Source: Aporhodopirellula aestuarii
GTDB taxonomy: Bacteria > Planctomycetota > Planctomycetia > Pirellulales > Pirellulaceae
Length of the DNA: 64,000 nucleotides
Assembly (NCBI RefSeq): GCF_023701485.1
Contig: NZ_JAMQBK010000017.1
Span: 42,203-106,202 of the forward strand
Direction: 5' to 3'
Shown here piece by piece: positions 1 through 9,744 of this stretch. Every line of letters starts with the position of its first letter. The first letter of the stretch is position 1. The notes under the pieces are model-generated. The model worked only from the letters and a program-made list of their open reading frames with translations. It was not told where the DNA came from and made no database searches. The translations under genes and the position numbers were made by a program.

Positions 1-1332
1 TTCATTGGAATTGATCTTTCTGGGCGGCAAATTGAAATGGGACAGCAACTTGTCGCCGAAGCGGGGCTGACGAACGTTCGACTTCTGCAATTGGACCTGA
101 TGGAGTTGGATGCCACCTTTGAGCCGTTCGACTACATCATCTGCCACGGCCTCTTTTCCTGGGTGCCCGCTGTCGTGCGAACTGGCATTCTCAATCTGTG
201 CACCCAGCTCCTGCGGCCTCAAGGTATGGCGTTTGTCAGTTACAATACCTTTCCTGGCTGGCATATGCGCAGTGTGCTGGGAAAGATGATGCGGTATCAC
301 ACACGCGACATCGCCGACCCGGTCGCTGCAGTCACGGAATCTCGTGAATTCGCACGCTTCCTGAGCGACGCGGCACCCAGCGGAAACGCGGCCTACCAAG
401 CCACATTGCAAAAAGAATACGAGTTGATTCGCGACGTTCCGAGTTGGTACCTGCATCACGACCATTTGGCTGGTGAGAACCAACCGCTGTTCTTTCATGA
501 ATTTGCCGAGTCGCTGACCGAACACAAATTGCAGTATGTGGGGGAGGCCCGCTTCCAAACCATGTTCGCCGAAAACATGGACGACGACGTTGCAGCGCAA
601 TTGCAACGGTATGCCAACGATCCGATTGAATACGAACAGTATCTCGACTATCTCTCCAACCGTTCGTTTCGGGAATCATTGATCTGCCACAGTGACCTGC
701 TTGTCGATCGCAATGTATCGACTAATCGCCTCGAGCATTTGCATGCGGCGACGTCTTTGAAGCGAGAGCAAACCACAGGTGATACGGCTGAATTTGTTCA
801 CAGTGATGGGCGCCGTTTGAAATGTTCGTCCGATGCCACATCCCAACTGCTCGGACGATTGGCCGATGCTTGGCCCGGCACCGTATCCGTACAATCTCTA
901 CTCGAAGCGGAAGGTTTACCGTCAGAGTTGAGTGGGCAGGATGAGGGTCGACTGGCCGACTTCTTGTTACGAGGGTTCGCAACGGGAATGATCGAATTGC
1001 GAACGACGCCCATCCGTCTTCCCGATCAGCAACAAGAAAGACCTCAAACCAACGCAATGAATCGAGTTTTGGCGAAATCGATGGGACAGGTAGTCAGTGC
1101 GCGGCATACGACCATCTCCCTAAACGACTTGAACCGCAGGATCGTCCCACTACTTGACGGATCCAGAGATCGAGCCGAGCTCGCACGCGAGTTGTGCACG
1201 CAATTGGAAGGCATTGACATGACGATCGGCGATCCGAGCGCCAAACCGGTCCCAGCAACACCCGCACTCGTTAAATCACTTGTCGACAAACAACTGAATT
1301 CGCTGGCCTTGCAAGGTGTTTTGCAGGCCTGA
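1..1332 (+). CDS. SAM-dependent methyltransferase with methyltransferase regulatory domain (5' partial)
   Basis: The reading frame is open from the first base, so the start codon lies outside the window. The visible N-terminus reads FIGIDLSGRQI followed by a Q-L-D-L-M segment and an FDYIICHGLFSWV segment, which fit motifs I to IV of a Rossmann-fold class I methyltransferase that binds S-adenosylmethionine. The middle contains FFHEFAESLTEHKLQYVGEA, which is typical of the methyltransferase regulatory domain (PF10119) that follows the catalytic domain in these proteins. The C-terminal third is less conserved. The substrate cannot be predicted. The family is sometimes annotated as a protein-lysine methyltransferase, but that is family knowledge and not visible here. 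The gene ends at a TGA and is followed by a converging minus-strand gene. Confidence 0.85.
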   Translation, partial: FIGIDLSGRQIEMGQQLVAEAGLTNVRLLQLDLMELDATFEPFDYIICHGLFSWVPAVVRTGILNLCTQLLRPQGMAFVSYNTFPGWHMRSVLGKMMRYHTRDIADPVAAVTESREFARFLSDAAPSGNAAYQATLQKEYELIRDVPSWYLHHDHLAGENQPLFFHEFAESLTEHKLQYVGEARFQTMFAENMDDDVAAQLQRYANDPIEYEQYLDYLSNRSFRESLICHSDLLVDRNVSTNRLEHLHAATSLKREQTTGDTAEFVHSDGRRLKCSSDATSQLLGRLADAWPGTVSVQSLLEAEGLPSELSGQDEGRLADFLLRGFATGMIELRTTPIRLPDQQQERPQTNAMNRVLAKSMGQVVSARHTTISLNDLNRRIVPLLDGSRDRAELARELCTQLEGIDMTIGDPSAKPVPATPALVKSLVDKQLNSLALQGVLQA

Positions 1333-1458
1333 CTCGACCATTGGACTGTGCCTAGTCGTTTCCTCTACCAAATTGGCGTGGCGGTTTTTCGAATCTAGAA
1401 TCTGGAGTAAGCGATCCTCGTCTGTCTCTACCTTGCGGATCAGATTAACCGGATCGAA

Positions 1459-3024
1459 TCAAGACACGGTTCTGGGCAACGTGCCGGGTGAGTCAATTCC
1501 GGAACCCGCCGCATGATCGGTGCCCGCGATGTCACCGAGCTTGATGTAGGCGGCGTCGTTGCTGGCGACTTCAATCTTCATGAACTCATCGGCGGCAGCA
1601 ATGTCACCCAACTTGATGTAGGCGGCGTCGTTGCTGGCGATTTCAATCTTCATGGATTCATCCGCGGCGGCAATGTCACCAAGCTTGATGTAGGCGGCGT
1701 CATTGCTGGCGACTTCAATCTTCATGAACTCATCGGCGGCAGCAATGTCACCCAACTTGATGTAGGCAGCGTCGTTGCTGGCGATTTCAATCTTCATGAA
1801 CTCGTCCGCGGCGGCAATGTCACCGAGCTTGATGTAGGCGGCGTCATTGCTGGCGACTTCAATCTTCATGAACTCATCGGCGGCAGCGATGTCGCCCAGC
1901 TTGATGTAGCCCGCATCGTTGCGGAGCCCGTCGAGTTTCAGGAATTCGTCCGCAGCGGCAATGTCACCGAGCTTGATGTAGGCGGCGTCATTGCTGGCGA
2001 CTTCAATCTTCATGAACTCATCCGCGGCAGCGATGTCACCCAACTTGATGTAGGCGGCGTCGTTGCTGGCGACTTCAATCTTCATGAACTCATCCGCGGC
2101 GGCAATGTCACCCAGCTTGATGTAGGCGGCGTCGTTGCTGGCGATTTCAATCTTCATGAATTCATCCGCGGCGGCAATGTCACCCAGCTTGATGTAGGCG
2201 GCGTCATTGCTGGCGACTTCAATCTTCATGAACTCATCGGCGGCAGCGATGTCACCCAACTTGATGTAGGCGGCGTCGTTGCTGGCGATTTCAATCTTCA
2301 TGAACTCGTCCGCGGCGGCAATGTCCCCCAGCTTGATGTAGGCAGCGTCGTTGCTGGCGATTTCAATCTTCATGAACTCATCGGCGGCGGCGATGTCGCC
2401 CAGCTTGATGTAGCCCGCATCGTTGCGGAGCCCGTCGAGTTTCAGGAATTCGTCTGCAGCAGCAATATCACCGAGCTTAATGTAGGCGGCGTCGTTGCTG
2501 GCGATTTCAATCTTCATGAACTCGTCCGCGGCAGCAATGTCACCGAGCTTGATGTAGGCGGCGTCGTTGCTGGCGATTTCAATCTTCATGAACTCATCGG
2601 CGGCAGCGATGTCACCCAGCTTGATATATTCCGCATCGTTGCGGAGCCCGTCGAGTTTCAAGAATTCGTCTGCAGCAGCGATGTCACCGAGCTTGATGTA
2701 GGCGGCGTCGTTGCTGTTGGTGTAGTTTTTGAAGAACTCATCGGTGGCATCCGGACTGATGTCATGGACTGGTCGATCGGGATCGCCTTCCAGAAATCCT
2801 TCATGCAATCTGAGGTCGTGAGGGGACTCCACAATGGCTGGCCCATGCGACTCCACTGGCGCCAAATCCCGGGTGTGAAGGTCAGTCGGCATGACCCATC
2901 CGACGGACGTCAATAGGTTTCGATTTTCGAGTGACTCGAATTGCATCGAGCGACGTACTTGCGAAGAAGTCGATTCGCGTTGAGAACTGGATTCTCTGAT
3001 GAATCCTAGGAGTCGTTTGAACAT
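1459..3024 (-). CDS. Secreted planctomycete protein built from 24-residue tandem repeats
   Basis: This 521-residue protein starts at the ATG at 3024, with AGAGG just upstream. An in-frame extension to 3165 lacks a good start context. Residues about 24-39 carry basic residues followed by FESLENRNLLT, the planctomycete extracellular N-terminal motif (Planc_extracel type). An acidic, proline-containing linker follows. From about residue 105 there are 16 full copies and one partial copy of a 24-residue unit with core NDAAYIKLGDIAAADEF, ending in MKIEIAS, MKIEVAS or LKLDGLR. The segment just before the array (DATDEFFKNYTNS) looks like a diverged older unit. No known repeat family is recognised. 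The units are nearly identical in both protein and DNA, which implies recent expansion. The protein is probably cell-surface or extracellular; its function is unknown. Confidence 0.75.
   Translation of the reverse strand: MFKRLLGFIRESSSQRESTSSQVRRSMQFESLENRNLLTSVGWVMPTDLHTRDLAPVESHGPAIVESPHDLRLHEGFLEGDPDRPVHDISPDATDEFFKNYTNSNDAAYIKLGDIAAADEFLKLDGLRNDAEYIKLGDIAAADEFMKIEIASNDAAYIKLGDIAAADEFMKIEIASNDAAYIKLGDIAAADEFLKLDGLRNDAGYIKLGDIAAADEFMKIEIASNDAAYIKLGDIAAADEFMKIEIASNDAAYIKLGDIAAADEFMKIEVASNDAAYIKLGDIAAADEFMKIEIASNDAAYIKLGDIAAADEFMKIEVASNDAAYIKLGDIAAADEFMKIEVASNDAAYIKLGDIAAADEFLKLDGLRNDAGYIKLGDIAAADEFMKIEVASNDAAYIKLGDIAAADEFMKIEIASNDAAYIKLGDIAAADEFMKIEVASNDAAYIKLGDIAAADESMKIEIASNDAAYIKLGDIAAADEFMKIEVASNDAAYIKLGDIAGTDHAAGSGIDSPGTLPRTVS
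1525..2712 (-). repeat. 72-bp in-frame tandem repeat array, about 16.5 units
   Basis: The period is exactly 72 bp (24 codons), so the frame is kept. Three variant units (LKLDGLR type) lie at DNA offsets of 504 bp and 216 bp from each other. The CCGCATCGTT landmark is seen at 1911, 2415 and 2631. Spacings of 7 and 3 units show that blocks of several units were duplicated, not only single units. Confidence 0.95.
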
Positions 3025-4250
3025 GGAAGCCTCTTGACGAATAGCACCAGCGGCAGGGCATTTGGGAATGCCGTAGCGCGGATGGTCAACCGACTGAATA
3101 ATGGATGAGATAAGCGAAATGGGCGGATAGAGGTGGTACAGGCATTGCGATGCAGTATCCGCCAATGAAACCGTAGGTCACGTAACAGCGTTTGGCAAAT
3201 AAAACGACAATATTCTGATCCACCGACAAAGAGGTCGTTGTTACTACAATCCATTTGTCGAATTAATTGACCGTAGCGAAGAAGGTCAGCAAGTAAGGAT
3301 TCTCCGAGCCATTCGAGTCTGCGTCTCTATTTGCATCTGGTGAGGAATCATGGATTGAATCGACGGCACACCGCGTGGACTTGGAATCAACCTTGTGGCT
3401 TCGCGGACACCTAAGAAAACGCCCGCTACCAAACAATGGCTTCTGACATGAGTGGCACTGGCATAAGCCTAAGCTGCTGGGGCGTAACGGCTTTGCCTCG
3501 GGTTGCGCGGACAAGTCATGAGCCGGTAGTTCTTCGGGCGACGCTTGAGTTCTCTTTTTTCTTGTCGGCCGGGCCGGTTACCTACTATCAACTCGGAAAT
3601 GATTTCCAGCAGACTGTTCCACAGTTGATCTCGACGATCTGCCCCAACTCGAAGTGACGAGGAGAATTCTTCAAGGCCACGCCAGTATTGCTTCCATTCC
3701 AAGTCGCGATAGCGACGGCAGGCGAAAGCCCCGGACGCGAGTCCGGGGGCGACGTCGCCTCCACACATCCCAAGTCGCGAAGCGTTGACAGATGCCGCTC
3801 CCGGCGATTCATTCGTGCGCACGCAGGGGTTTTGTGTCGTCGCGTTGCGACTTGCTTCGCTTTGTTTTCCCAAACCACGGACTCACGTCCGTGGCTTTTG
3901 GATCTCGTCACGACCGTGACTAACCAGTCGTGAAACTCTGGATCCAGCTAAACGAAAAAGGCATAGCGACGCGTTTTGTCCCTAACGAATTTTGGCAGTT
4001 AAGCGATAGCTTTGGTTGGACGTAGGAACCACGGTTAGCAACAAATGACAGATAGACCGAACGTCTCCAGCCTACGTGTTTGGCAGTCATTTCTTGAGGA
4101 AAAATCGAGTGCTTCCCATTCGTTTGCTCTGGGGTTAATCGACTCACGCCGGCAGACCGCGTTCCTGCCTGAATTCTGAATGACGAACCGGCGGAGTCGA
4201 TTGACATGGCAATGCAATGATTGGCTGGAAATGCTCGCTTGTTTGAATCC
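3025..4250. other. Long intergenic region with two GC-rich hairpins
   Basis: About 1.2 kb with no convincing gene. The short open frames here have no recognisable domain and overlap one another on both strands. Two perfect 8-bp hairpins are visible: CCCCGGAC-GCGA-GTCCGGGG at 3729-3748 and CCACGGAC-TCAC-GTCCGTGG at 3875-3894. They resemble the palindromes dispersed elsewhere in the window. The promoter of the repeat protein presumably lies at the low-coordinate end, but no clear -35/-10 pair was found. Confidence 0.6.
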
Positions 4251-7200
4251 CTATTTCCGCGTTTGGAACATTTCCATAATCAGATCTTCTCTCGAAAAGA
4301 AATCATCGTGTTCGTCTCGCTTGGAGCTCTCGTCCTCTTGCTGCCAAACCACGAAGGTATCACGTCCGGAACCTCCCCGTAAATCATCGCGAGACGAATC
4401 TTTTCCGCCATCGAGGAAGTCATTTCCAGCACCACCGATGATTTTGTCACAGTTTGTTCCGCCGAATAGCTCATCATCTCCATCACCACCCTCGATCACC
4501 GACGCGAGTGTTGTTTCGTTGCGGATCACATCATTCCCAGCACCCCCGATCACATGGATTGATTGGACTTTTGAGAACGTCTGCTTGTCCAAGAGGTTGC
4601 CTTTGGCGTCCATTTGAAGCAGATAGATCGCCTTGGCGTCCTGCGTGAAACCAACGGATTGTCCCCCATCATTGAGTCGAACATTTAGAACGCCATCGAC
4701 GACCGCTGCGCGTACTTTTGACTCCTGGTCCACCGCTGCCGCGTCGGTCTCGGATTCGTCTGCGTGTGTGTCGTGGTTGCCTTCTAACGTTGTCGTCATG
4801 GAGATCAGGACATCGCCGGGGCCGCCAAAGGGATTGTCTCGATTTTCACGCCAGAGTTGATAAGGGTTCTCGCCATCTTGATACAGTTGGTTGACAGCTT
4901 CGTCGAGTTCACTCTCATCCTGCAGTTCGCCGAGACCGGAAGCGTAGTCCAGGCCTGAGCCGCCGGTTGCACTAGCCGAAGCATTCAAATACATCCAATC
5001 ATCGCCTTCGCCACCGTGTAATTCTACCGCCCCATGTCGAGCGTACAGCTCATCATGGCCCTCACCTCCCTGTAGCAAATCATTGACGGTCTGGGGTCCA
5101 TCGGCCAAGCCCGAATCAAGATGATCATTTCCCTCATCTCCGTGAAGTTCATCCGAGCCACTGCCGCCATCTAAGAAGTCATCTCCGCCACGACCTTCCA
5201 GGATGTCGTCACCCGCGTCACCGTAGAGGTGGTCTGAGAGCGAACCGCCATAAATCCAATCGTCGCCCGCGCCCCCGTGAGCTTCGTTCTGATACGTCAC
5301 TCCATCGTTGACTGAACTCGTCCCCGAGGGAATCAACGAGTCGACAAAGATCACGTCGGCGTCGGCGTCACCGAACAGATGGTCCCTGCCTTCACATCCG
5401 GCAATCAAGTCCGATCCACTTCCGCCATAGAGTCGATCATTACCGGAGCCGCCCTCAATGCGTTCCATCAGTGTCAACATTTCATCGAGTTCCAGCGGCG
5501 CGGAGGGATCATAGACGAACGGGTTTTCGCCGCCATGGATTTCGTCGTCGCCATCGTCGCCAAAGAGCACATCCGTGCTGCCTCGACCGTAGATCAAATC
5601 GTCGCCATCACCGCCTTCAATGTGATCGGCCGCATCCCCGCCAATCAGGAAGTCCCGTCCGTTGCCGCCGAAGAGTTGCGAGGGGATGTTCGTCTGGTTC
5701 AAGAACCAGTCCGCCCCGGCGCCGCCGTCGAAGATGATCTCATTCACGTTCGCGAACGTCACTTCATGGAACACACCGCTCCAGGTCTGATCGCTAATGA
5801 CTCCGACAGGAGACGTGAAGCCTGAGTAAATGCTCTGTCGAAGGACAACGTTACCAAAATCATCTGGTGTGACGAAGACGGCGTCCCCAATCGCGGATCC
5901 ATGGATGGTGAGCACGCCATTCTCGTACTCAGTATGGACGATCGCGTGAACCCAATCGGCGTTATCTGTTTCATCCGACATGGCGGTGCCATCCATCCAA
6001 ACGTCTTGTTCGATCAAGAACCGGCCTTCGCTCTCGCTAAACGCTGGCATCCCATCCAAGTGATCGCTACCTTCGCCAGAGTAGTACGTGTCAGCTCCCA
6101 GCCCACCACTCAGGTCATCATCCAAGTGGCTGCCAATCAGAAGATCATTTCCGGTGTTGCCGAATAGTGAGACCGAACTGTGGTTGAGCGCAAACGGTCC
6201 CAGGATGTCGTCGCCTGCTCCGCCATCAACGAGATCTTTCCAGTCTCCAGCCATGATCACATCTTGTCCCGATCCACCCGCCAAGTAGTCTCGGTCACCA
6301 TCGTCGGCTGCGACCAACACGTCGGCTCCTTCTTGCGAGCCAGCGAACTGCAAGAGAGCATAAGGGCTGGTAGGAAGATCGACGTTGCTGACCATTTCGG
6401 GGTTGTCACCCCCGAACAAATAGTCGATGCCATCACCGGCAATCAACACGTCGGCACCCTGATCGCCGGTTAGGTAATCATTGCCACTGCCGCCATCCAG
6501 GTGATCATCGCCAGAGCCACCTTGAAGGACGTCCTCGATGCGGATTCCCACGGCCTGAGCAAAGAAGCTGGGCATGTTGTCGATGAACGCGGCGTCTTCA
6601 AATCCGTGAACGGCTACATAATCCTGTATCGATTGTTCGGTGTACTCAGGAAACTCTTCACGAAGCCATTCTAAGTCTTCCTCATCGATACCCGCGACTT
6701 CGTCAAGGAAGTCGTTATCGAGAACGTGGATGGCGTACTCACCATTGTCATCCCCGTAACCGTTGGCTCCGTGCAGGAAAGAGCCCGATGTGCTTGCCAT
6801 CAGATTGTCGACGATCTCGTTCTCTTCGGCGTCGTCACCATACAAGGCATCGTTTCCTTGGTTGCCTGCGAGCGCGTCGGGCCCGTTTCCTCCGACCAAG
6901 ATGTCATTGCCCGTGCCGCCGATCACTTCGTCAGCATCTCCCTGTCCCAGCAGATAGTCCGCATCAGCGCCGCCCAAGAGTTGATCTCGTCCGTCGCCAC
7001 CGAACATGACCTGAGTGCCATCATCGCCAACCAATTGGTCGTCTCCGCCTCCACCGAAAAGAATATCCCCCGGCAGATCCATCGTCGCGATGGTTGAAAT
7101 CTGATTCAGATCATTCATCGCGATCAGCGTCGCATCGGCAATGGCGGGATCCGCAAAGGTCGTCACGGTGGAACTGGATCCCGATTCGATGACGTCGTTT

Positions 7201-7577
7201 CCAGACCCACCGATGATCACATCGTCACCGTCACCACCTGACGCAATAACTGGAATCGAAGTCCGATTCGCAAAGACGTCGTCACCATCCTTGAGGTCGA
7301 CCTCAATGGAGGTGACTTGATCGAAGCTGTGGGACTGGATTGGATTATCGAAAGCGTCATATTCCGTCACGACCGTTTGCCCATTTTCAGTCGCCACGAC
7401 GACATAGTCTGGATCGTTTGTCCCGTCGATCTCCAGTTCACCGGTGGTGTTGTCGAACAGGACCGCAGTCAACATCGCACGACGCTCAAGCGATTGAATT
7501 TTCAACTGTCCCCGTTTTTGCGATTTGGTCCGATTTCTTTTTTTTGCAGGGATTTTCGCGAATATTTGGCGCAACAT
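4251..7577 (-). CDS. Large RTX-type (hemolysin-type calcium-binding repeat) extracellular protein
   Basis: This 1108-residue protein begins at an ATG preceded by GAAGGGGG at a good distance. The N-terminus is strongly basic and then reads IQSLERRAMLTAV, the planctomycete extracellular motif. Most of the body consists of GGxGxDxxxG nonapeptides such as GGDGDDVIIGGSGNDVI, which in RTX proteins fold into a calcium-binding parallel beta-roll. Repeat blocks alternate with non-repeat stretches, for example the EYAIHVLDNDFLDEV region and WVHAIVHTEYENG. No enzymatic domain is recognised. RTX proteins in proteobacteria leave by type I secretion, and a TolC/ABC/HlyD locus lies about 8 kb away. However, the N-terminal motif suggests a Sec-like route, so any link is inference. 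Confidence 0.9.
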   Translation of the reverse strand: MLRQIFAKIPAKKRNRTKSQKRGQLKIQSLERRAMLTAVLFDNTTGELEIDGTNDPDYVVVATENGQTVVTEYDAFDNPIQSHSFDQVTSIEVDLKDGDDVFANRTSIPVIASGGDGDDVIIGGSGNDVIESGSSSTVTTFADPAIADATLIAMNDLNQISTIATMDLPGDILFGGGGDDQLVGDDGTQVMFGGDGRDQLLGGADADYLLGQGDADEVIGGTGNDILVGGNGPDALAGNQGNDALYGDDAEENEIVDNLMASTSGSFLHGANGYGDDNGEYAIHVLDNDFLDEVAGIDEEDLEWLREEFPEYTEQSIQDYVAVHGFEDAAFIDNMPSFFAQAVGIRIEDVLQGGSGDDHLDGGSGNDYLTGDQGADVLIAGDGIDYLFGGDNPEMVSNVDLPTSPYALLQFAGSQEGADVLVAADDGDRDYLAGGSGQDVIMAGDWKDLVDGGAGDDILGPFALNHSSVSLFGNTGNDLLIGSHLDDDLSGGLGADTYYSGEGSDHLDGMPAFSESEGRFLIEQDVWMDGTAMSDETDNADWVHAIVHTEYENGVLTIHGSAIGDAVFVTPDDFGNVVLRQSIYSGFTSPVGVISDQTWSGVFHEVTFANVNEIIFDGGAGADWFLNQTNIPSQLFGGNGRDFLIGGDAADHIEGGDGDDLIYGRGSTDVLFGDDGDDEIHGGENPFVYDPSAPLELDEMLTLMERIEGGSGNDRLYGGSGSDLIAGCEGRDHLFGDADADVIFVDSLIPSGTSSVNDGVTYQNEAHGGAGDDWIYGGSLSDHLYGDAGDDILEGRGGDDFLDGGSGSDELHGDEGNDHLDSGLADGPQTVNDLLQGGEGHDELYARHGAVELHGGEGDDWMYLNASASATGGSGLDYASGLGELQDESELDEAVNQLYQDGENPYQLWRENRDNPFGGPGDVLISMTTTLEGNHDTHADESETDAAAVDQESKVRAAVVDGVLNVRLNDGGQSVGFTQDAKAIYLLQMDAKGNLLDKQTFSKVQSIHVIGGAGNDVIRNETTLASVIEGGDGDDELFGGTNCDKIIGGAGNDFLDGGKDSSRDDLRGGSGRDTFVVWQQEDESSKRDEHDDFFSREDLIMEMFQTRK

Positions 7578-7618
7578 GTTGTGGCCCCCTTCTAAAAGGT
7601 GGTGTTCGACATCCGTTC

Positions 7619-8987
7619 ATGCGGATGGAAACATTCTTGCTCGATCTAAAGGAGCAAGCGGAAGCCACGCGATGGTGTTACATTTCATTGAGCAGGAAGG
7701 TCCTTCCCAATTTGCGTTTGCACGCGGATAGGTATTTCGATGCTGGGGCTCTGCGGGGCGTCGCATACTCGGGCGTAGATGGGTGTGGGATGGAAGCCGC
7801 AGCGAAGCATCTCGACAGTTCTGTCGTTAACCACATCGTTTCGATCATTGACCGCGATGACGATCGGCCAGTCTGGTTTTGCACTTGGGGCGGCGGCAAC
7901 ACACTCGCGGCGGCTGTGGTGAAGGTCAAGAAGGAACGGACAGCCGCAGAGGCGAATGCTCTCGTAGCGACGATTCGTGGATACGAAATTGGTATTCAAG
8001 ACGAGGGCTTCGCGTATATCGCTCACGAGTTTCCCGACGCGAAGCTGATTTCGGCAAAGCTGCTGTGGCGTGGAATTTCATGTACGACGCCAAAGTTCAA
8101 CAAGTGGCCGGAGACCAGGGGAGGTAACGATGAAATGTTTGATGCCGAGTGGGTACAGCGGAACGTGCAAGCGGGGCACGGACCTCTCGGCGAACAGTAT
8201 TTGCCCGCAGAGTATTTGCACGAAGGCGATACGCCGTCGTTCTCGTACCTGATTCCAAACGGGCTGCACTTTCCTGAACACGTTGACTTCGGTGGCTGGG
8301 GAGGTCGCTTCGCACCGAAACGACAGTTGAATGTTCGCACCGGAACAGGGAACGAGACTGTTGATCCGCTGCTGGACCAACAACGAGACTACGCGGTGTT
8401 TTCAGACACGAAAGATTCGTGGACGTACAACGGAAAGACGTATGGCAACGAGTTCTGCACGATCTTTCGTTGGCGGGAAGCATTTCAGAACGATTTCGCC
8501 GCTCGCATGGACTGGTGCGTCAAGCCGTACGACCAAGCCAACCACAATCCGGTCGCGATCGTCAACGGTGACAAAACTCGCGGACTCATCGAAGTGAAAG
8601 CGTCCGCGGGAACGGAATAGGAACTCGATGCGTCATCGTCGAGAGATCCGGATGGCGACAGGCTCAACTATTCCTGGTGGGTGTACGACGAATCGGGGGC
8701 ATACGAAGGTACCGTCAAGATTATAAATTCAGCAGCGTCCAAGTCGCTTGTTCAGATTCCGAGTGATGCTGCGGGCAAGGACTTTCATGTCATCGGGACG
8801 TCGATTGTATTACTGAAGGATTTCAAATGTAGCGGAACGGCGCGAGCCGTCCGGTGACTCGGGACCGGACGGCTTGCGCCGTTCCACAAAAAAAGGCACT
8901 AAAACAATCAACGTCATCCTGACATTGACCGATGATGGCAGGCCACAACTGACGAGCTATCGCCGAATGCTGGGGCGTGTTGACTAG
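7619..8987 (+). pseudogene. Decayed Sde182 / DUF1593 nucleoside-hydrolase-like protein
   Basis: From about 7700 the translation matches the middle of the Sde182/DUF1593 family: LPNLRLHADRY, GMEAAAKHLDSS, RPVWFCTWGGGNTLA and an FPDAKLI segment. The N-terminal part with the Asp-rich catalytic motif (TTD...DPDD) is missing. The upstream DNA instead overlaps the start of the RTX gene. An in-frame TAG at 8618-8620 interrupts the C-terminal domain, and the same frame then continues with ELDASSSRDPDGDRLNYSWW, which is typical of that domain. The expected tail (NVILTLTDDGRPQLTSYRR, ending at TAG 8985-8987) is found in another frame after a palindromic element at 8834-8885. Truncation, nonsense codon and frame disruption together make this a pseudogene. 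The ATG at 7619 is only the nearest start. Confidence 0.8.
8834..8885. repeat. Palindromic element inside the Sde182 pseudogene
   Basis: Two 22-bp arms (8834-8855 and 8864-8885) are inverted copies with one mismatch. The core is GGAACGGCGCGAGCCGTCC. The same core recurs at 15433 onward, 22055, 37327 and 63750 onward, always between genes except here. Confidence 0.9.
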
Positions 8988-9045
8988 CGAATTGCGATTG
9001 CTTCGTTGGCATCCAAGACCGTAGCAAGAATTCTGACGAACTCCA

Positions 9046-9714
9046 CTAGACTTCAACGTCAAACCCCGCCGCTCTCCACTCAGGCACGCTGAATCTCAGC
9101 CGTTGAGATTTGAAACGGTGGTCCCGTAACCAATGGGTGCCTGCCATCGCGGCGGCACAGTAGGGACCACGACAATAAACAAACATCGGCGAGGATTTTG
9201 GCAACTGATTTGCTTGTTCCGTGAGTACAGCAAAGGGGACGCTGCGTGCTTTGGGTAGATGCCCCTCCGCGAATTCATTGGTTGGCCGCAAATCGACCAG
9301 CGTGAACCGTCCGCGATCCAATTTCTGGTGAAATTCCTCGATTGTCAGTGGCGACAGGGCATCGTCGGCATCAAATTCTTCTCGAACGACTTCGCGAATC
9401 TCTGGCACGATGGTTTCTCCCAAGTCGCGAAACCTGAGCCACAGTTCGGCAACTATCGGATCTGCTAACGAACAGAAAACGCTGCGTCCCCGTTTGTCCG
9501 TCTTCACTAGATGTGAGTTTCGCAAAACCTTGACGTTGGCGCTGGCCGCCGCGAGCGACTGGTCTGTCAATCGTGCCAGCTCGTCGATCGACTTCTCGCC
9601 CTGCGTCAGGCTGCCCACCATTTTCAGGCGATGCGGATTGGATAATGCTCCACCGATTTCAGCGAGTTGCTGAAAGATCGCAGCCTGCCTTGTTTTGTCG
9701 AGCACGGTCGTCAC
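9046..9714 (-). CDS. ArsR-family transcriptional regulator fused to a rhodanese domain
   Basis: This 222-residue protein has two domains. Residues about 12-85 form an ArsR/SmtB winged helix (GGALSNPHRLKMVGSL, then IDELARLTDQSLAAASANVKVL, then KRGRSVFCSL). Residues about 122-222 form a rhodanese domain (LVDLRPTNEFAEGHLPKA) with the active-site loop YCRGPYC, giving Cys181 and Cys186. Such fusions occur beside sulfur-oxidation genes, and the rhodanese domain could sense or carry persulfide; this is inference. The start is a GTG at 9714, the only start visible for the frame. It is divergent from the MBL-rhodanese gene and probably regulates that group and itself. Confidence 0.88.
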   Translation of the reverse strand: MTTVLDKTRQAAIFQQLAEIGGALSNPHRLKMVGSLTQGEKSIDELARLTDQSLAAASANVKVLRNSHLVKTDKRGRSVFCSLADPIVAELWLRFRDLGETIVPEIREVVREEFDADDALSPLTIEEFHQKLDRGRFTLVDLRPTNEFAEGHLPKARSVPFAVLTEQANQLPKSSPMFVYCRGPYCAAAMAGTHWLRDHRFKSQRLRFSVPEWRAAGFDVEV

Positions 9715-9744
9715 CAGGATCGGGAAATAAAAGTCTCAGTAAAA

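Noticed and set aside
1525..2712. CRISPR-like array
   Set aside because: The units are 72-bp contiguous coding repeats without unique spacers.
1513..2916. 467-residue open frame on the plus strand across the repeat array
   Set aside because: It is the antisense of the 72-bp array; a period divisible by three keeps other frames open. It lacks the signal motif and a ribosome site.
3469..3873. 134-residue minus-strand frame in the long gap
   Set aside because: No domain and no ribosome site, and it overlaps other frames of similar length.
7340..7618. Extension of the Sde182 frame to an earlier ATG
   Set aside because: This stretch is antisense to the RTX gene start and shows no family resemblance.
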